Positions 49,669 to 57,315 of a stretch of 64,000 bases of DNA are shown here, piece by piece. The position numbers were made by a program, and so were the translations under genes. The notes under the pieces were generated by a model. The model did no database searches, was not told the origin of the DNA, and was given only the letters and a program-made list of their open reading frames with translations. The stretch comes from DATGPD01 sp031423015. Lineage in GTDB: Bacteria; Planctomycetota; UBA1135; UBA2386. Every line of letters begins with the position of its first letter. Position 1 is the stretch's first letter. Location of the stretch: positions 1-64,000 of the forward strand of contig JANPER010000028.1 of assembly GCA_031423015.1 (NCBI GenBank), read 5' to 3'.

Positions 49669-50935
49669 GCGCGAGGTCTCCGTCCTCGAGAAACTGATCG
49701 AGGACAAGACGAGATCGCTATTCCAGACGCAGGAGAACCTGCGCGAGCGGTCGCGCTTCGTCGCGAACGTTCTGGCCACCATCGACAGCGCCGTCGTGGT
49801 GGTCGGCAACGACGGCAAGATCCGTAGCGCCAACCGGGCGGCGCTCGCGCTGACCGGCCACGACGAGGGCGCGCTGGTGGGGCAACCCTTCCCGGTGATC
49901 CTGCCCGGCGCCGGACCTGACCCGGCACGCCTCGCAGCGCTCTACGAACTCGGGCACGAGACGGTTCTGCGGACCCGGGCGGGCGCCGATATCCCGGTGA
50001 TGTTCGCCGCGGCTCCGCTGCTCGGCGAAAGCGGCAGCACGGAAGGCATCGTGTGCGTAGCACACGACCTGCGCGAAAAGAAGCAGCTCGAGTTGGAGCT
50101 GCGCCACGCGCAGAAGCTGGAGTCCGTGGGCCAGCTCGCGGCGGGGGTCGCGCACGAGATCAACACTCCGGTCCAGTTCGCCGGGGACAGCGTGCGTTTC
50201 TTGCAGGAGGCCCTTGCTGACCTGGGCGCCGTGGTCTTGGCGTATCGCGGGTTGCGCACGGCCGCAGTTGCGCACTCCGCGTTCGCCGAGCACGTGCAGC
50301 GGATCGACGCCGCGGAGCTCGAGGCCGATCTCGAGTTCCTCGCCGTCGAGATCCCCGCCGCCATCGACCGCGCGATCGACGGCGTGCAGCGCGTCGCCAC
50401 GATCGTCGGCGCGATGAAGGCGTTCGCCCACCCAGGCGCGGTCGAGAAGGCTCCGGGCGACCTCAACGAGGTGATCCGGACCACGCTCGTGATCAGCCGC
50501 AACGAGTACAAGTACGTCGCCGACGTCGAGACGGACCTTGGCGAGATCCCGCTGGTGACCTGCAACCTGGGGGACATCAACCAGGTCCTGCTGAACCTGA
50601 TCGTGAACGCGGCCCACGCGATCTCGGCGAAGGTCGGCAACTCGGCTGATCGTGGCCGCATCGCGATCAGCACCAGGCGCGAGAACGGCGACGTGGTGAT
50701 CGAGGTTGCAGACACCGGAACCGGCATTCCGGCGGCGATCCACCATCGCATGTTCGAGCCGTTCTTCACTACCAAAGAAGTCGGCAAGGGCACGGGCCAG
50801 GGGCTTGCGATCTCCAGGAACATCGTCGTCGACAAGCACGGCGGCGACCTGCGTTTCACGACCGAGGCAGGCAAGGGGACCGCGTTCTTCGTGCGTCTGC
50901 CGATCGACGGCGCGGCCGGAGCGGGACGGACGTGA
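49628..50935 (+). CDS. Soluble sensor histidine kinase, partner of H-NOX
   Basis: 435 residues, ATG at 49628, overlapping the H-NOX gene by 41 nt. Residues 1-45 are a coiled coil; 50-155 a PAS domain (ATIDSAVVVVGNDGKIRSAN ... GSTEGIVCVAHDLREKKQ); 160-240 the dimerisation and phosphoacceptor region with His-176 in GVAHEINTPVQF; 290-430 the ATPase with N box LLNLIVNAAHA, VADTGTGIP, and GTGQGLAIS. There is no membrane segment, so it is cytoplasmic. As with known H-NOX-associated kinases, gas binding to H-NOX likely changes its autophosphorylation; downstream are four receiver domains. Confidence 0.9.
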   Translation: MSEAVLKKQLERARREVSVLEKLIEDKTRSLFQTQENLRERSRFVANVLATIDSAVVVVGNDGKIRSANRAALALTGHDEGALVGQPFPVILPGAGPDPARLAALYELGHETVLRTRAGADIPVMFAAAPLLGESGSTEGIVCVAHDLREKKQLELELRHAQKLESVGQLAAGVAHEINTPVQFAGDSVRFLQEALADLGAVVLAYRGLRTAAVAHSAFAEHVQRIDAAELEADLEFLAVEIPAAIDRAIDGVQRVATIVGAMKAFAHPGAVEKAPGDLNEVIRTTLVISRNEYKYVADVETDLGEIPLVTCNLGDINQVLLNLIVNAAHAISAKVGNSADRGRIAISTRRENGDVVIEVADTGTGIPAAIHHRMFEPFFTTKEVGKGTGQGLAISRNIVVDKHGGDLRFTTEAGKGTAFFVRLPIDGAAGAGRT

Positions 50936-52119
50936 CCCGCACGCCACGCATCCTCTTTGTCGACGACGAGGCCGACGTGCTGCAGGGACTCCGGTTGGCG
51001 CTGCGCAAGCAGAGCCGCGAGTGGGACATGGCGTTCGCGGCGGGACCAGGGCCGGCGCTGGAAGCGTTGGGTGCCGGCGAGTTCGACGTCGTGGTGACCG
51101 ACATGCGGATGCCCGGCATGGACGGCGCGACGCTGCTGACCCGCGTGCGCGAGCTGCAACCGGACACGATCCGGATCGTCCTGTCGGGGCAAGCGGACGA
51201 GACGCTCACGATCCGCGCCATTCCGGTGTCGCACCAGTGGCTCGGCAAGCCGTGCGACCGCGACGCGCTGGTGTCCAGCATCCGCAAGGCGCTCACGGCG
51301 CGCGCGTTGCTCGACCGTCCGGACCTGCGGGGCATCGTCGGGCGCGCGTGCACGGTCCGGTCGTTCCCCAAGCGCTACCAGGATCTGATGCGCGTCCTGG
51401 GCCTGCCAGACTTCTCGATGTCCCAGGTCGCCGCCGTCGTCGAGCGCGACCCCGCGATGATCGCGAAGGTGCTGCAGCTCGCGAACTCGGCCTTGTTCGG
51501 CAGGCGCGCCGAGGTCGTCGACCTGCGCCAGGCGCTGTCCTTGCTCGGGCTGCGCACGGTCACGCACCTCGTCCTGGCCGCCGACATCTTCGCGGCGTTC
51601 CGGGCAAGCGAGGAGATCGCGGAGCTGTCGTTTGCCGAACTCGAGGCGCGCGCCGTGCGGATCTCCCGGTTGGCGAGCAAGCTCCTCGCCGATGACCCCG
51701 AAGCGGCGCAGTGCGCGGCGACCGCCGGCATCCTGCATGACATCGGGACCCTCGTGCTCCTGCACGAAGACGCTGCCCGCCTGTCGGAAGCGCTACGACT
51801 CGCGGCGCGGGAGAACCTCGAGCGCTCCGAGGCGGAGCGGGCCGTGTTCGGCGTCGACCATGCGCAAGTCGCGGGAGCGACGCTATCGGCGTGGGGCCTG
51901 CCGACCTCCGTGGTCCTGGCGCTGACGCACCACCACGACCCGAAGTCCTGGGAACACGTCCGGCCGGACGTCGCCGCGGCGCTCCACGTCGCGGAGACTC
52001 TGGTGTGCGTTCCGCAAGCCGAGTCCCTGCTACGGACGCGGCTGTTGCCGCATGGACTCGGGGCACGTTTCGAGAACTGGATCGCGATCGGCCGTACCGA
52101 GGTGGGGGCGCTGTCATGA
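50932..52119 (+). CDS. Response regulator with HDOD output domain
   Basis: 395 residues, GTG start in a GTGA overlap with the kinase gene. Receiver domain (1-120): FVDDEADVLQGLRLALRKQ, phosphoacceptor Asp-57 in VVVTDMRMPGMDG, and KPCDRDALVS. HDOD domain (about 135-330): FPKRYQDLMRVLGLPDFSMS, KVLQLANSALFG and AATAGILHDIGTLVLL. HDOD outputs bind partner proteins or nucleotides in signalling; the exact role is open. Probably the direct target of the H-NOX kinase. Confidence 0.85.
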   Translation: MTRTPRILFVDDEADVLQGLRLALRKQSREWDMAFAAGPGPALEALGAGEFDVVVTDMRMPGMDGATLLTRVRELQPDTIRIVLSGQADETLTIRAIPVSHQWLGKPCDRDALVSSIRKALTARALLDRPDLRGIVGRACTVRSFPKRYQDLMRVLGLPDFSMSQVAAVVERDPAMIAKVLQLANSALFGRRAEVVDLRQALSLLGLRTVTHLVLAADIFAAFRASEEIAELSFAELEARAVRISRLASKLLADDPEAAQCAATAGILHDIGTLVLLHEDAARLSEALRLAARENLERSEAERAVFGVDHAQVAGATLSAWGLPTSVVLALTHHHDPKSWEHVRPDVAAALHVAETLVCVPQAESLLRTRLLPHGLGARFENWIAIGRTEVGALS

Positions 52120-53306
52120 ACGTCGCGGACAAGCCACGCATCCTGCTGGTCGACGACGAGGAGCAGGTGCTGCGCGGCATCGCCGTCCACCTCCGCAAGC
52201 AGTTCGAGGTCTCGCAGGCAACCAGCGGCACCGCGGGCCTGACGATGGTCGACACCGCCGGGCCCTTCGCGGTCGTGCTCTCCGACATGCGGATGCCCGG
52301 CCTCAGCGGCGCCCAGTTCCTGGCCGAGGTGCGCCGGCGTTCTCCCGACACGGTCCGCGTCCTGCTGACCGGTCAGGCCGATCTGGAATCGGCGATCGCC
52401 GCGATCAACGACGGCCAGGTCTTCCGCTTCCTCACCAAGCCCGCGCCGCCAGACCGACTGCAGGCGGCCCTGGCCGAAGCCGTCCGTCAACACCAGCTCC
52501 TCACGGCGGAACGCGACCTGCTCGAGAACACGCTGCGCAGCAGCCTCAAGGTCCTCACCGACGTGCTCGCGCTGGTGAACCCCGAAGCATTCAGTCGGGC
52601 GTCCCGCGTGCACGAGATCGTACAGCTCGTCGGCGAGCACCTCGGCCTGAAAGACACGTGGCAGATCCAGGTCGCAGCCATGCTGTCGCAGCTCGGCTGC
52701 GTGACACTCGCCCCAGAAACGGTGCGCAAGGCCTACGCCGGCGAACCGCTCGACGGTGCCCAGCAAGAGAGCTTCGCGGCTCACCCCCAAGTCGCCCACG
52801 GCCTGATCGCCTCGATCCCTCGCCTCGAGACCGTCGCGGAGATCGTTCGGCGACAGATGGACCCTCTCGATCGGGCGGCGCCAAACGGGGATCCCACGCA
52901 GTGGCCGGTCAAGGTCCTGGGCACCGAGATCCTGAAGGCGGCCCTGAAGTTCGACGCTCTCGTCGCGCGTTGCAGCCAGTCTGCGGCCGTGTCGCAGCTG
53001 CGGGACGAAGGCTCGATGCATCCGACGCTGCTGCAGGCTCTCGCCGAGATCCGCCTGTCCTGGGACGGCAGCTCGGTTCTGAGCGTGACCCTCGCCGAGC
53101 TGCGCGACGGCATGGTGCTGCACGCCGATCTGCTCTCGGCGAGCGGCATCCTGCTCGCTTCCAAGGGCATGCGCGTCGGTGAGACGCTCCTGTGCCGGCT
53201 GCGCAACTTCGCGGCGAGCACTGGCATCCGCGAGCCGATCGACGTGCTCGTTGGCGCACGAGAAGTGCGGGGCGCGGCTGAGCGTGCACCGGCACTCCGC
53301 AGATAG
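52116..53306 (+). CDS. Response regulator with degenerate HD-type domain
   Basis: 396 residues, ATG at 52116 (ATGA overlap). Receiver (1-120): LLVDDEEQVLRGIAVHLRKQ, Asp-57 in VVLSDMRMPGLSG, KPAPPDRLQ. From about 150 it follows the layout of HD-GYP phosphodiesterases, but the key motif that would be LLHDIGK reads AAMLSQLGCVTLAP, with no HD pair, and no GYP segment is found. It cannot be a working c-di-GMP phosphodiesterase. The well-studied Shewanella H-NOX network has a comparable degenerate HD-GYP regulator (HnoD). The 3' 210 bp are duplicated at 55668-55912. Confidence 0.8.
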   Translation: MNVADKPRILLVDDEEQVLRGIAVHLRKQFEVSQATSGTAGLTMVDTAGPFAVVLSDMRMPGLSGAQFLAEVRRRSPDTVRVLLTGQADLESAIAAINDGQVFRFLTKPAPPDRLQAALAEAVRQHQLLTAERDLLENTLRSSLKVLTDVLALVNPEAFSRASRVHEIVQLVGEHLGLKDTWQIQVAAMLSQLGCVTLAPETVRKAYAGEPLDGAQQESFAAHPQVAHGLIASIPRLETVAEIVRRQMDPLDRAAPNGDPTQWPVKVLGTEILKAALKFDALVARCSQSAAVSQLRDEGSMHPTLLQALAEIRLSWDGSSVLSVTLAELRDGMVLHADLLSASGILLASKGMRVGETLLCRLRNFAASTGIREPIDVLVGAREVRGAAERAPALRR

Positions 53307-53340
53307 ACGAGGCAACCACAATGACAGAACCAAAGGTGCT
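53097..53340. repeat. Direct repeat, copy 1 (regulator 3' end to next gene start)
   Basis: It covers the last 70 codons of the degenerate-HD regulator, the short spacer and the first codons of the next regulator. It matches 55668-55912 at nearly all positions, including CAACCACAATGACAGAACC. Confidence 0.9.
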
Positions 53341-53887
53341 CCTGGTCGACGACGAGCCGCAGGTCGTTGCCGGCCTCAAGGGCGCGCTGCGACGGGAGCC
53401 GTTCGAGGTGCTCACCGCCCAGAACGCTCGGCAAGCCCTGGACCTGCTCGCGACCCACGATGTGGGCGTGATCGTCGCCGACCACGACATGCCGGGCATG
53501 TCGGGCACGGAGCTGCTCGCGACCGTCGCTCGCGAGTACCCGGCAACCGTGCGCATCATGCTGACCGGCGACGCCCGTCTCGAGGTCGCGCTGCAGGCGA
53601 TCAACAAGGGGGAGGTGTATCGCTTCTTCACCAAGCCCTGCGACGCGCGACTCCTCGCTCCCGGGATCCGCGACGCGCTCGTGCTGCGCCAGTTGACCGA
53701 GCAGAGCGCGCGGCTGCTGCGGGTCGCGCGCGAGCGCCGGTGCGTCCTCGACGAGATCGAGAGTCAGAGCCCGGGCATCGCGAGGCTCGATACGACTCCC
53801 ACCGGCGCCATCGAGTTGCGCCCTCCCGTGGAAGACGTAGCGACGCTGCTCGCCGAGATGGAACGGGAGATCGCTCGGCGGGGCTAG
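53321..53887 (+). CDS. Stand-alone receiver-domain protein
   Basis: 188 residues, ATG at 53321, 14 nt after the previous stop. Receiver domain 1-120 with VLLVDDEPQVVAGLKGALRR, phosphoacceptor in VIVADHDMPGMSG, VRIMLTGDARLEVA and FTKPCDARL. The C-terminal 65 residues are a helical extension (LLRVARERRCVLDEIESQ) without an output domain. It probably acts as a phosphate shuttle or sink between the two kinases of the operon. Confidence 0.8.
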   Translation: MTEPKVLLVDDEPQVVAGLKGALRREPFEVLTAQNARQALDLLATHDVGVIVADHDMPGMSGTELLATVAREYPATVRIMLTGDARLEVALQAINKGEVYRFFTKPCDARLLAPGIRDALVLRQLTEQSARLLRVARERRCVLDEIESQSPGIARLDTTPTGAIELRPPVEDVATLLAEMEREIARRG

Positions 53888-53900
53888 CCCACAGTCAGCG

Positions 53901-55052
53901 ATGACCGAGACCACGCGAAACGGCCAGGACGCCGGGCCCAGGCCCCGAGTGCTGCTGGTCGACGATGACCCGAGCCTGTTGCGCTCGGTGCAGGTCGGGC
54001 TCCGAAAGGTGTTCGCGATCGACACCGCGCCGGACGGGGAGGCAGGATTGCGCGCGCTCCGCGAGAACGGCGCCTACGACGCGTTGATCGCCGACATGAG
54101 GATGCCCGGCATGCCGGGGAGCGAGTTCCTCGCCAAGGCTCGCACGCTCGCCGGTGACACCGTGCGCATCATGCTCACCGGCGAGAGCGGGATCGATACC
54201 GCCGTGCGGGCCGTGAACGAGGGCGCGGTGTTCCGCTTCCTTACCAAGCCATGTGCCCTGGCCGACCTGCGCAAGGCGATCGACGCCGCGTTGCAGCAAT
54301 CGAACCTCGAACGCCTGGCGCGCCGGGCGACCGAGCTGGAAACGGTGAATCGGGCGAAGGACGCGGTGCTCTCGACCGTGAGCCACGAGCTACGCACGCC
54401 GCTGACCAAGATCGTCGCCGCGATCGAGATCCTGCTCGCGGTCGGGGACGGGGAACCGCTCGAGTTCCAGAACGAGTGCCTACGGGTCATCGACACCGAA
54501 TCGAGGCGGCTCTGCCGACTCGTAGAGCAGACGCTCGAGCTGGCCTCCATCGAGACCGACGCCACGATCTACCGCATCGCCGAACACGACCTCCGCGCGG
54601 TGGTCAGCGGCACCGCGCGCTCGTCGTCGTCGCCGGAGGTCCTGGAGCTGGACCTTGGTTCGGAGCCGGTGCCGTGTTTGCTCGACGCCGAGCGCATGCA
54701 GAAGGCGCTCGGCCACCTGATCGACAATGCGATCCGCTTCTCGCCGTCGGGCTGCACGGTCAACGTCGTCTTGGACCGAGGTTGCGGGCACTGCGACGTG
54801 CGCGTTCTCGATCGCGGCCCGGGCGTGTCGGGAGAGCCCGAGAAGGAGCGCATCTTCGACTGTTTCCACCAGACCGGCGACGTGCTGACCGGCAAGCCTT
54901 CAGGGCTCGGGATCGGGCTCACATTCGCGCGGATGGTCGCCCGCGCGCACGGTGGCGACGTGTGGTGCGAGGACCGATCAGGGGGCGGAGCGACGTTCGT
55001 ACTGCGCGTGCCCCTGGCGTCCAACAAGACTGGTGGGCAGGCCCAGAGTTGA
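53901..55052 (+). CDS. Hybrid receiver-histidine kinase
   Basis: 383 residues. Receiver domain about 15-130 (VLLVDDDPSLLRSVQVGLRK, Asp in LIADMRMPGMPG, FLTKPCALADL), then the kinase core: His in TVSHELRTPLTKIVAAIEIL (about residue 161), N box ALGHLIDNAIRFSPSGC, VLDRGPGVSG, and GLGIGLTFARMVARAHGGD. The last about ten residues (SNKTGGQAQS) are encoded by a tRNA-like fragment into which the gene runs, so the native C-terminus was probably replaced. A receiver-first kinase fits a downstream relay step after the H-NOX kinase. Confidence 0.8.
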   Translation: MTETTRNGQDAGPRPRVLLVDDDPSLLRSVQVGLRKVFAIDTAPDGEAGLRALRENGAYDALIADMRMPGMPGSEFLAKARTLAGDTVRIMLTGESGIDTAVRAVNEGAVFRFLTKPCALADLRKAIDAALQQSNLERLARRATELETVNRAKDAVLSTVSHELRTPLTKIVAAIEILLAVGDGEPLEFQNECLRVIDTESRRLCRLVEQTLELASIETDATIYRIAEHDLRAVVSGTARSSSSPEVLELDLGSEPVPCLLDAERMQKALGHLIDNAIRFSPSGCTVNVVLDRGCGHCDVRVLDRGPGVSGEPEKERIFDCFHQTGDVLTGKPSGLGIGLTFARMVARAHGGDVWCEDRSGGGATFVLRVPLASNKTGGQAQS

Positions 55053-55076
55053 ACTGTCGACCCCCTGTTGAGCCAC
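55031..55076 (-). other. tRNA-gene-like 3' fragment (possible attachment scar)
   Basis: On the minus strand it ends in ...GGGCCTGCCCACCA with an encoded CCA, a T-loop-like TTCAACT and a GGGGGTCGAC stretch as at tRNA 3' halves, but the T stem is imperfect and the matching 5' acceptor strand is missing. The plus-strand frame of the hybrid kinase stops inside it. 3' tRNA fragments are typical of integration sites; low certainty. Confidence 0.4.
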
Positions 55077-55159
55077 GAGGATAGGTGGGAGAGAGGGCCG
55101 CCCGTACGATCTCGACGGCCGGCGGCACCACCGGAGACGACCTACTGGGCGCCGCCGAT

Positions 55160-55667
55160 CTACGCCGCGCCACCGCGCGTGGTGACGATGCCAGTGGCCG
55201 GGAACGGGTCGGCGATCAACCACTGCGCGTAGAACGTCTGACCGAGCAGGTTAGGCGTCGCGGGGATCGAGATCGCGACCATTGCCTGGCCGCGGGCATT
55301 CGTTTGCACCGGCAGCAGCACGTCGAGCGCGACGTTGACGAAGCAGCTCGTGCCGGGGATCGCGGCCGGCAGCGGCACGTTGCCCCATAGCGTGTTCGAG
55401 GCGCCGAGGCCGACGGCCGCGCCCGCGTTGACCCACGCCAGATCGAGCGTGATGCGGTACTGCGCGCCCAGCGTCGGCGCGCTGAGTCTGCCGGCGGCAG
55501 TGCCGTCGGAGGCCCACAGCGCCAGGCCCGTGCCGTCGTCGGCGGTGAACACAACGCGACCGACCACTCCGTACGGCCACGGCCGGCCAGCGCCGGCGGG
55601 TTGCAGGTCGCGCATCATCTGCGTGCCAGCCGCCGTGCCATCCGAGCGCCAGAGTTCCTCACCGTCC
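55160..55667 (-). pseudogene. C-terminal fragment of a secreted ELWxxDGT-repeat protein
   Basis: About 168 codons: the repeat units GEELWRSDGTAAGTQMMRDL and LALWASDGTAAG, followed by the recurring C-terminal domain (VGLGASNTLWGNVPLPAAIP, FYAQWLIADPF) and a TAG at 55160-55162. The N-terminal part, signal peptide and most repeats are missing: upstream the DNA switches to a copy of the regulator gene. It is a scar of the rearrangement to the right of the H-NOX island. Confidence 0.75.
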
Positions 55668-55912
55668 GAGCTGCGCGACGGCATGGTGCCTGCGCGCCGA
55701 TCTGCTCTCGGCGAGCGGCATCCTGCTCGCTTCCAAGGGCATGCGCGTCGGTGAGACGCTCCTGTGCCGGCTGCGCAACTTCGCGGCGAGCACTGGCATC
55801 CGCGAGCCGATCGACGTGCTCGTTCGCGCACGAGAAGTGCGGGGCGCGGCTGAACGTGCGCCGGCGCTCCGCAGATAGACGAGGCAACCACAATGACAGA
55901 ACCGAAGGTTCT
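55668..55912. repeat. Direct repeat, copy 2 (orphan copy of regulator 3' end)
   Basis: Near-identical to 53097-53340 but with no surrounding regulator gene; a one-base difference near 55687 breaks the frame. It ends just after the copied ATGACAGAACCG start of the receiver gene. Its presence next to the ELWxxDGT fragment shows that a second copy of the module was once here, or that a duplication joined the two. Confidence 0.9.
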
Positions 55913-55997
55913 TTCTCGGGCTGGGGCGAAGCCTCGCTAGAGGCCTTGGTTGATCGAAGACGTGACGGATGAGTCAAGTTTCGGCCCGCTCCCCCTC

Positions 55998-56091
55998 CCG
56001 CTCCCGCTCCCGACCTACATCGTGTCCGATGCGCGTCACCGTCCGGCGCAGCCCGGCGAAGGGTCAGAGAACAAGTCGGGAGCGGGAGCGG
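55998..56091. repeat. Inverted repeat with 17-bp perfect arms
   Basis: CCGCTCCCGCTCCCGAC (55998-56014) and its reverse complement (56075-56091) are 60 nt apart. They lie in the 269-bp gap 55913-56181, which holds no gene that I can support. Confidence 0.65.
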
Positions 56092-56181
56092 CGATCGATG
56101 CAACGTCGGGCTGGGGCGGAGCCCCAATAGAACTGTCTCGGCGCCGGTGGGTGGTTGGGTGCGTTGACGGTTGGCCGGTAC

Positions 56182-57315
56182 CTACTTCACCAACACGCTC
56201 GGCTGCAGCGCCACGGCGCGGAACACGCCGTGTTGCCCCACCTCGACGCGATACAGACCTTCGCCGACGTAGTCGATCGAGCGCACGTCATCGCCGACGC
56301 GGATGCCCGCCACATCGGCGGGCGAGCCCGGAATGACGTCGATCACTTGCCAAGCTGGGCCCACGCGCCGCAACCCCAGACCGTCGGTGGAGCGCGACTC
56401 CACAACAACCGGCCGCTCGCTCGCGCGCTCGAAGCGCACGCTCCCCGCACGCGCATCGAAGCTGACCTTGAAATGACGTAGCAGGTCAGCCCCGAGCATC
56501 GGTTGTTTGCAAGGCATCACGGACACCATCGGCTGCCGCACGCTGTGCCGACCGAGCTGCAGGTCGCCGTCGAGCCGGCCGATGCGCACGCGCGTCATCC
56601 CCGACACCGTCGACAGCATCGGCCCCTGCACGGGCGGCGCCACGAACGCCAGCCGCGTGGTGTCCTCGTCGGCAAAGATCAAGCTCTGGTCGTTGCCGGT
56701 GTCGATCAACACTTCGAACGGCCGCCCGCACACCAAGCCCACCACGCGCGGCGTCTTGCTCACGATCTTCATCGGCAACACTTCGATATCGTCGACCGGC
56801 GGCAACGGCGTGCGCGACAGCGACATGGTGCGCTCAGGGTGATCGATGGTGAGCGTGGCATCGGCGAACAACGCGTAACCGAGGATGCCCTCCACCGGCT
56901 GGCGGACGTCGTGCACGTCGAGTTCCTCGGCGGGCAGCACCACCGCACGCGCGCCAAGCAACGCCACGGCGTCGCCGAGTTCCAGCGAGGCGATCTCCGC
57001 CACGTGATCGAAGGCCCGGGTCTCACCGTTGGCCCCGGTGAGTGATCCACTCACGCGGCGGGTCGGCAGCTGCAATCGCGCCGCGAGGCGAGCCGACACC
57101 ACCGACGGCCCCGAACCCGTGTCGACCTTGAACAAGAACGGCCCCTTGCCGCCGATGTGCACGTCGATGAGCGGCACGCCGTCATCGAGTTGCAACGGCA
57201 GGGTCGAAACATCGCTGGTCTGCGCCAGGCGCGCCTCGGGGGCGAACGCCAGCCCGGTGCAACCGCCGAGCCCCAACGCGAGCGCGCCGCCGACGGCGGC
57301 CAAACCCCTATTCAT
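56182..57315 (-). CDS. Retropepsin-like aspartic protease with PDZ domain, lipoprotein
   Basis: 377 residues. The N-terminus MNRGLAAVGGALALGLGGC is a lipoprotein signal (Cys-19). There are two retropepsin-type lobes: FKVDTGSGPSVVSARLA (about 63-80) and VLIDTGNDQSLIFADE (about 207-222), each with an Asp-Thr-Gly. A PDZ-like domain (about 305-360) closes the protein: VIDVIPGSPADVAGIRVGDD. Family members are membrane or periplasmic proteases or peptide-binding proteins. It overlaps the 3' end of nadE by 8 nt, so it is probably cotranscribed with it. Confidence 0.8.
   Translation of the reverse strand: MNRGLAAVGGALALGLGGCTGLAFAPEARLAQTSDVSTLPLQLDDGVPLIDVHIGGKGPFLFKVDTGSGPSVVSARLAARLQLPTRRVSGSLTGANGETRAFDHVAEIASLELGDAVALLGARAVVLPAEELDVHDVRQPVEGILGYALFADATLTIDHPERTMSLSRTPLPPVDDIEVLPMKIVSKTPRVVGLVCGRPFEVLIDTGNDQSLIFADEDTTRLAFVAPPVQGPMLSTVSGMTRVRIGRLDGDLQLGRHSVRQPMVSVMPCKQPMLGADLLRHFKVSFDARAGSVRFERASERPVVVESRSTDGLGLRRVGPAWQVIDVIPGSPADVAGIRVGDDVRSIDYVGEGLYRVEVGQHGVFRAVALQPSVLVK

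Noticed and set aside
55031..55106. A complete tRNA on the minus strand
   Set aside because: The 3' part with CCA is recognisable, but the 5' acceptor strand and a sound T stem are missing; it is reported only as a fragment.
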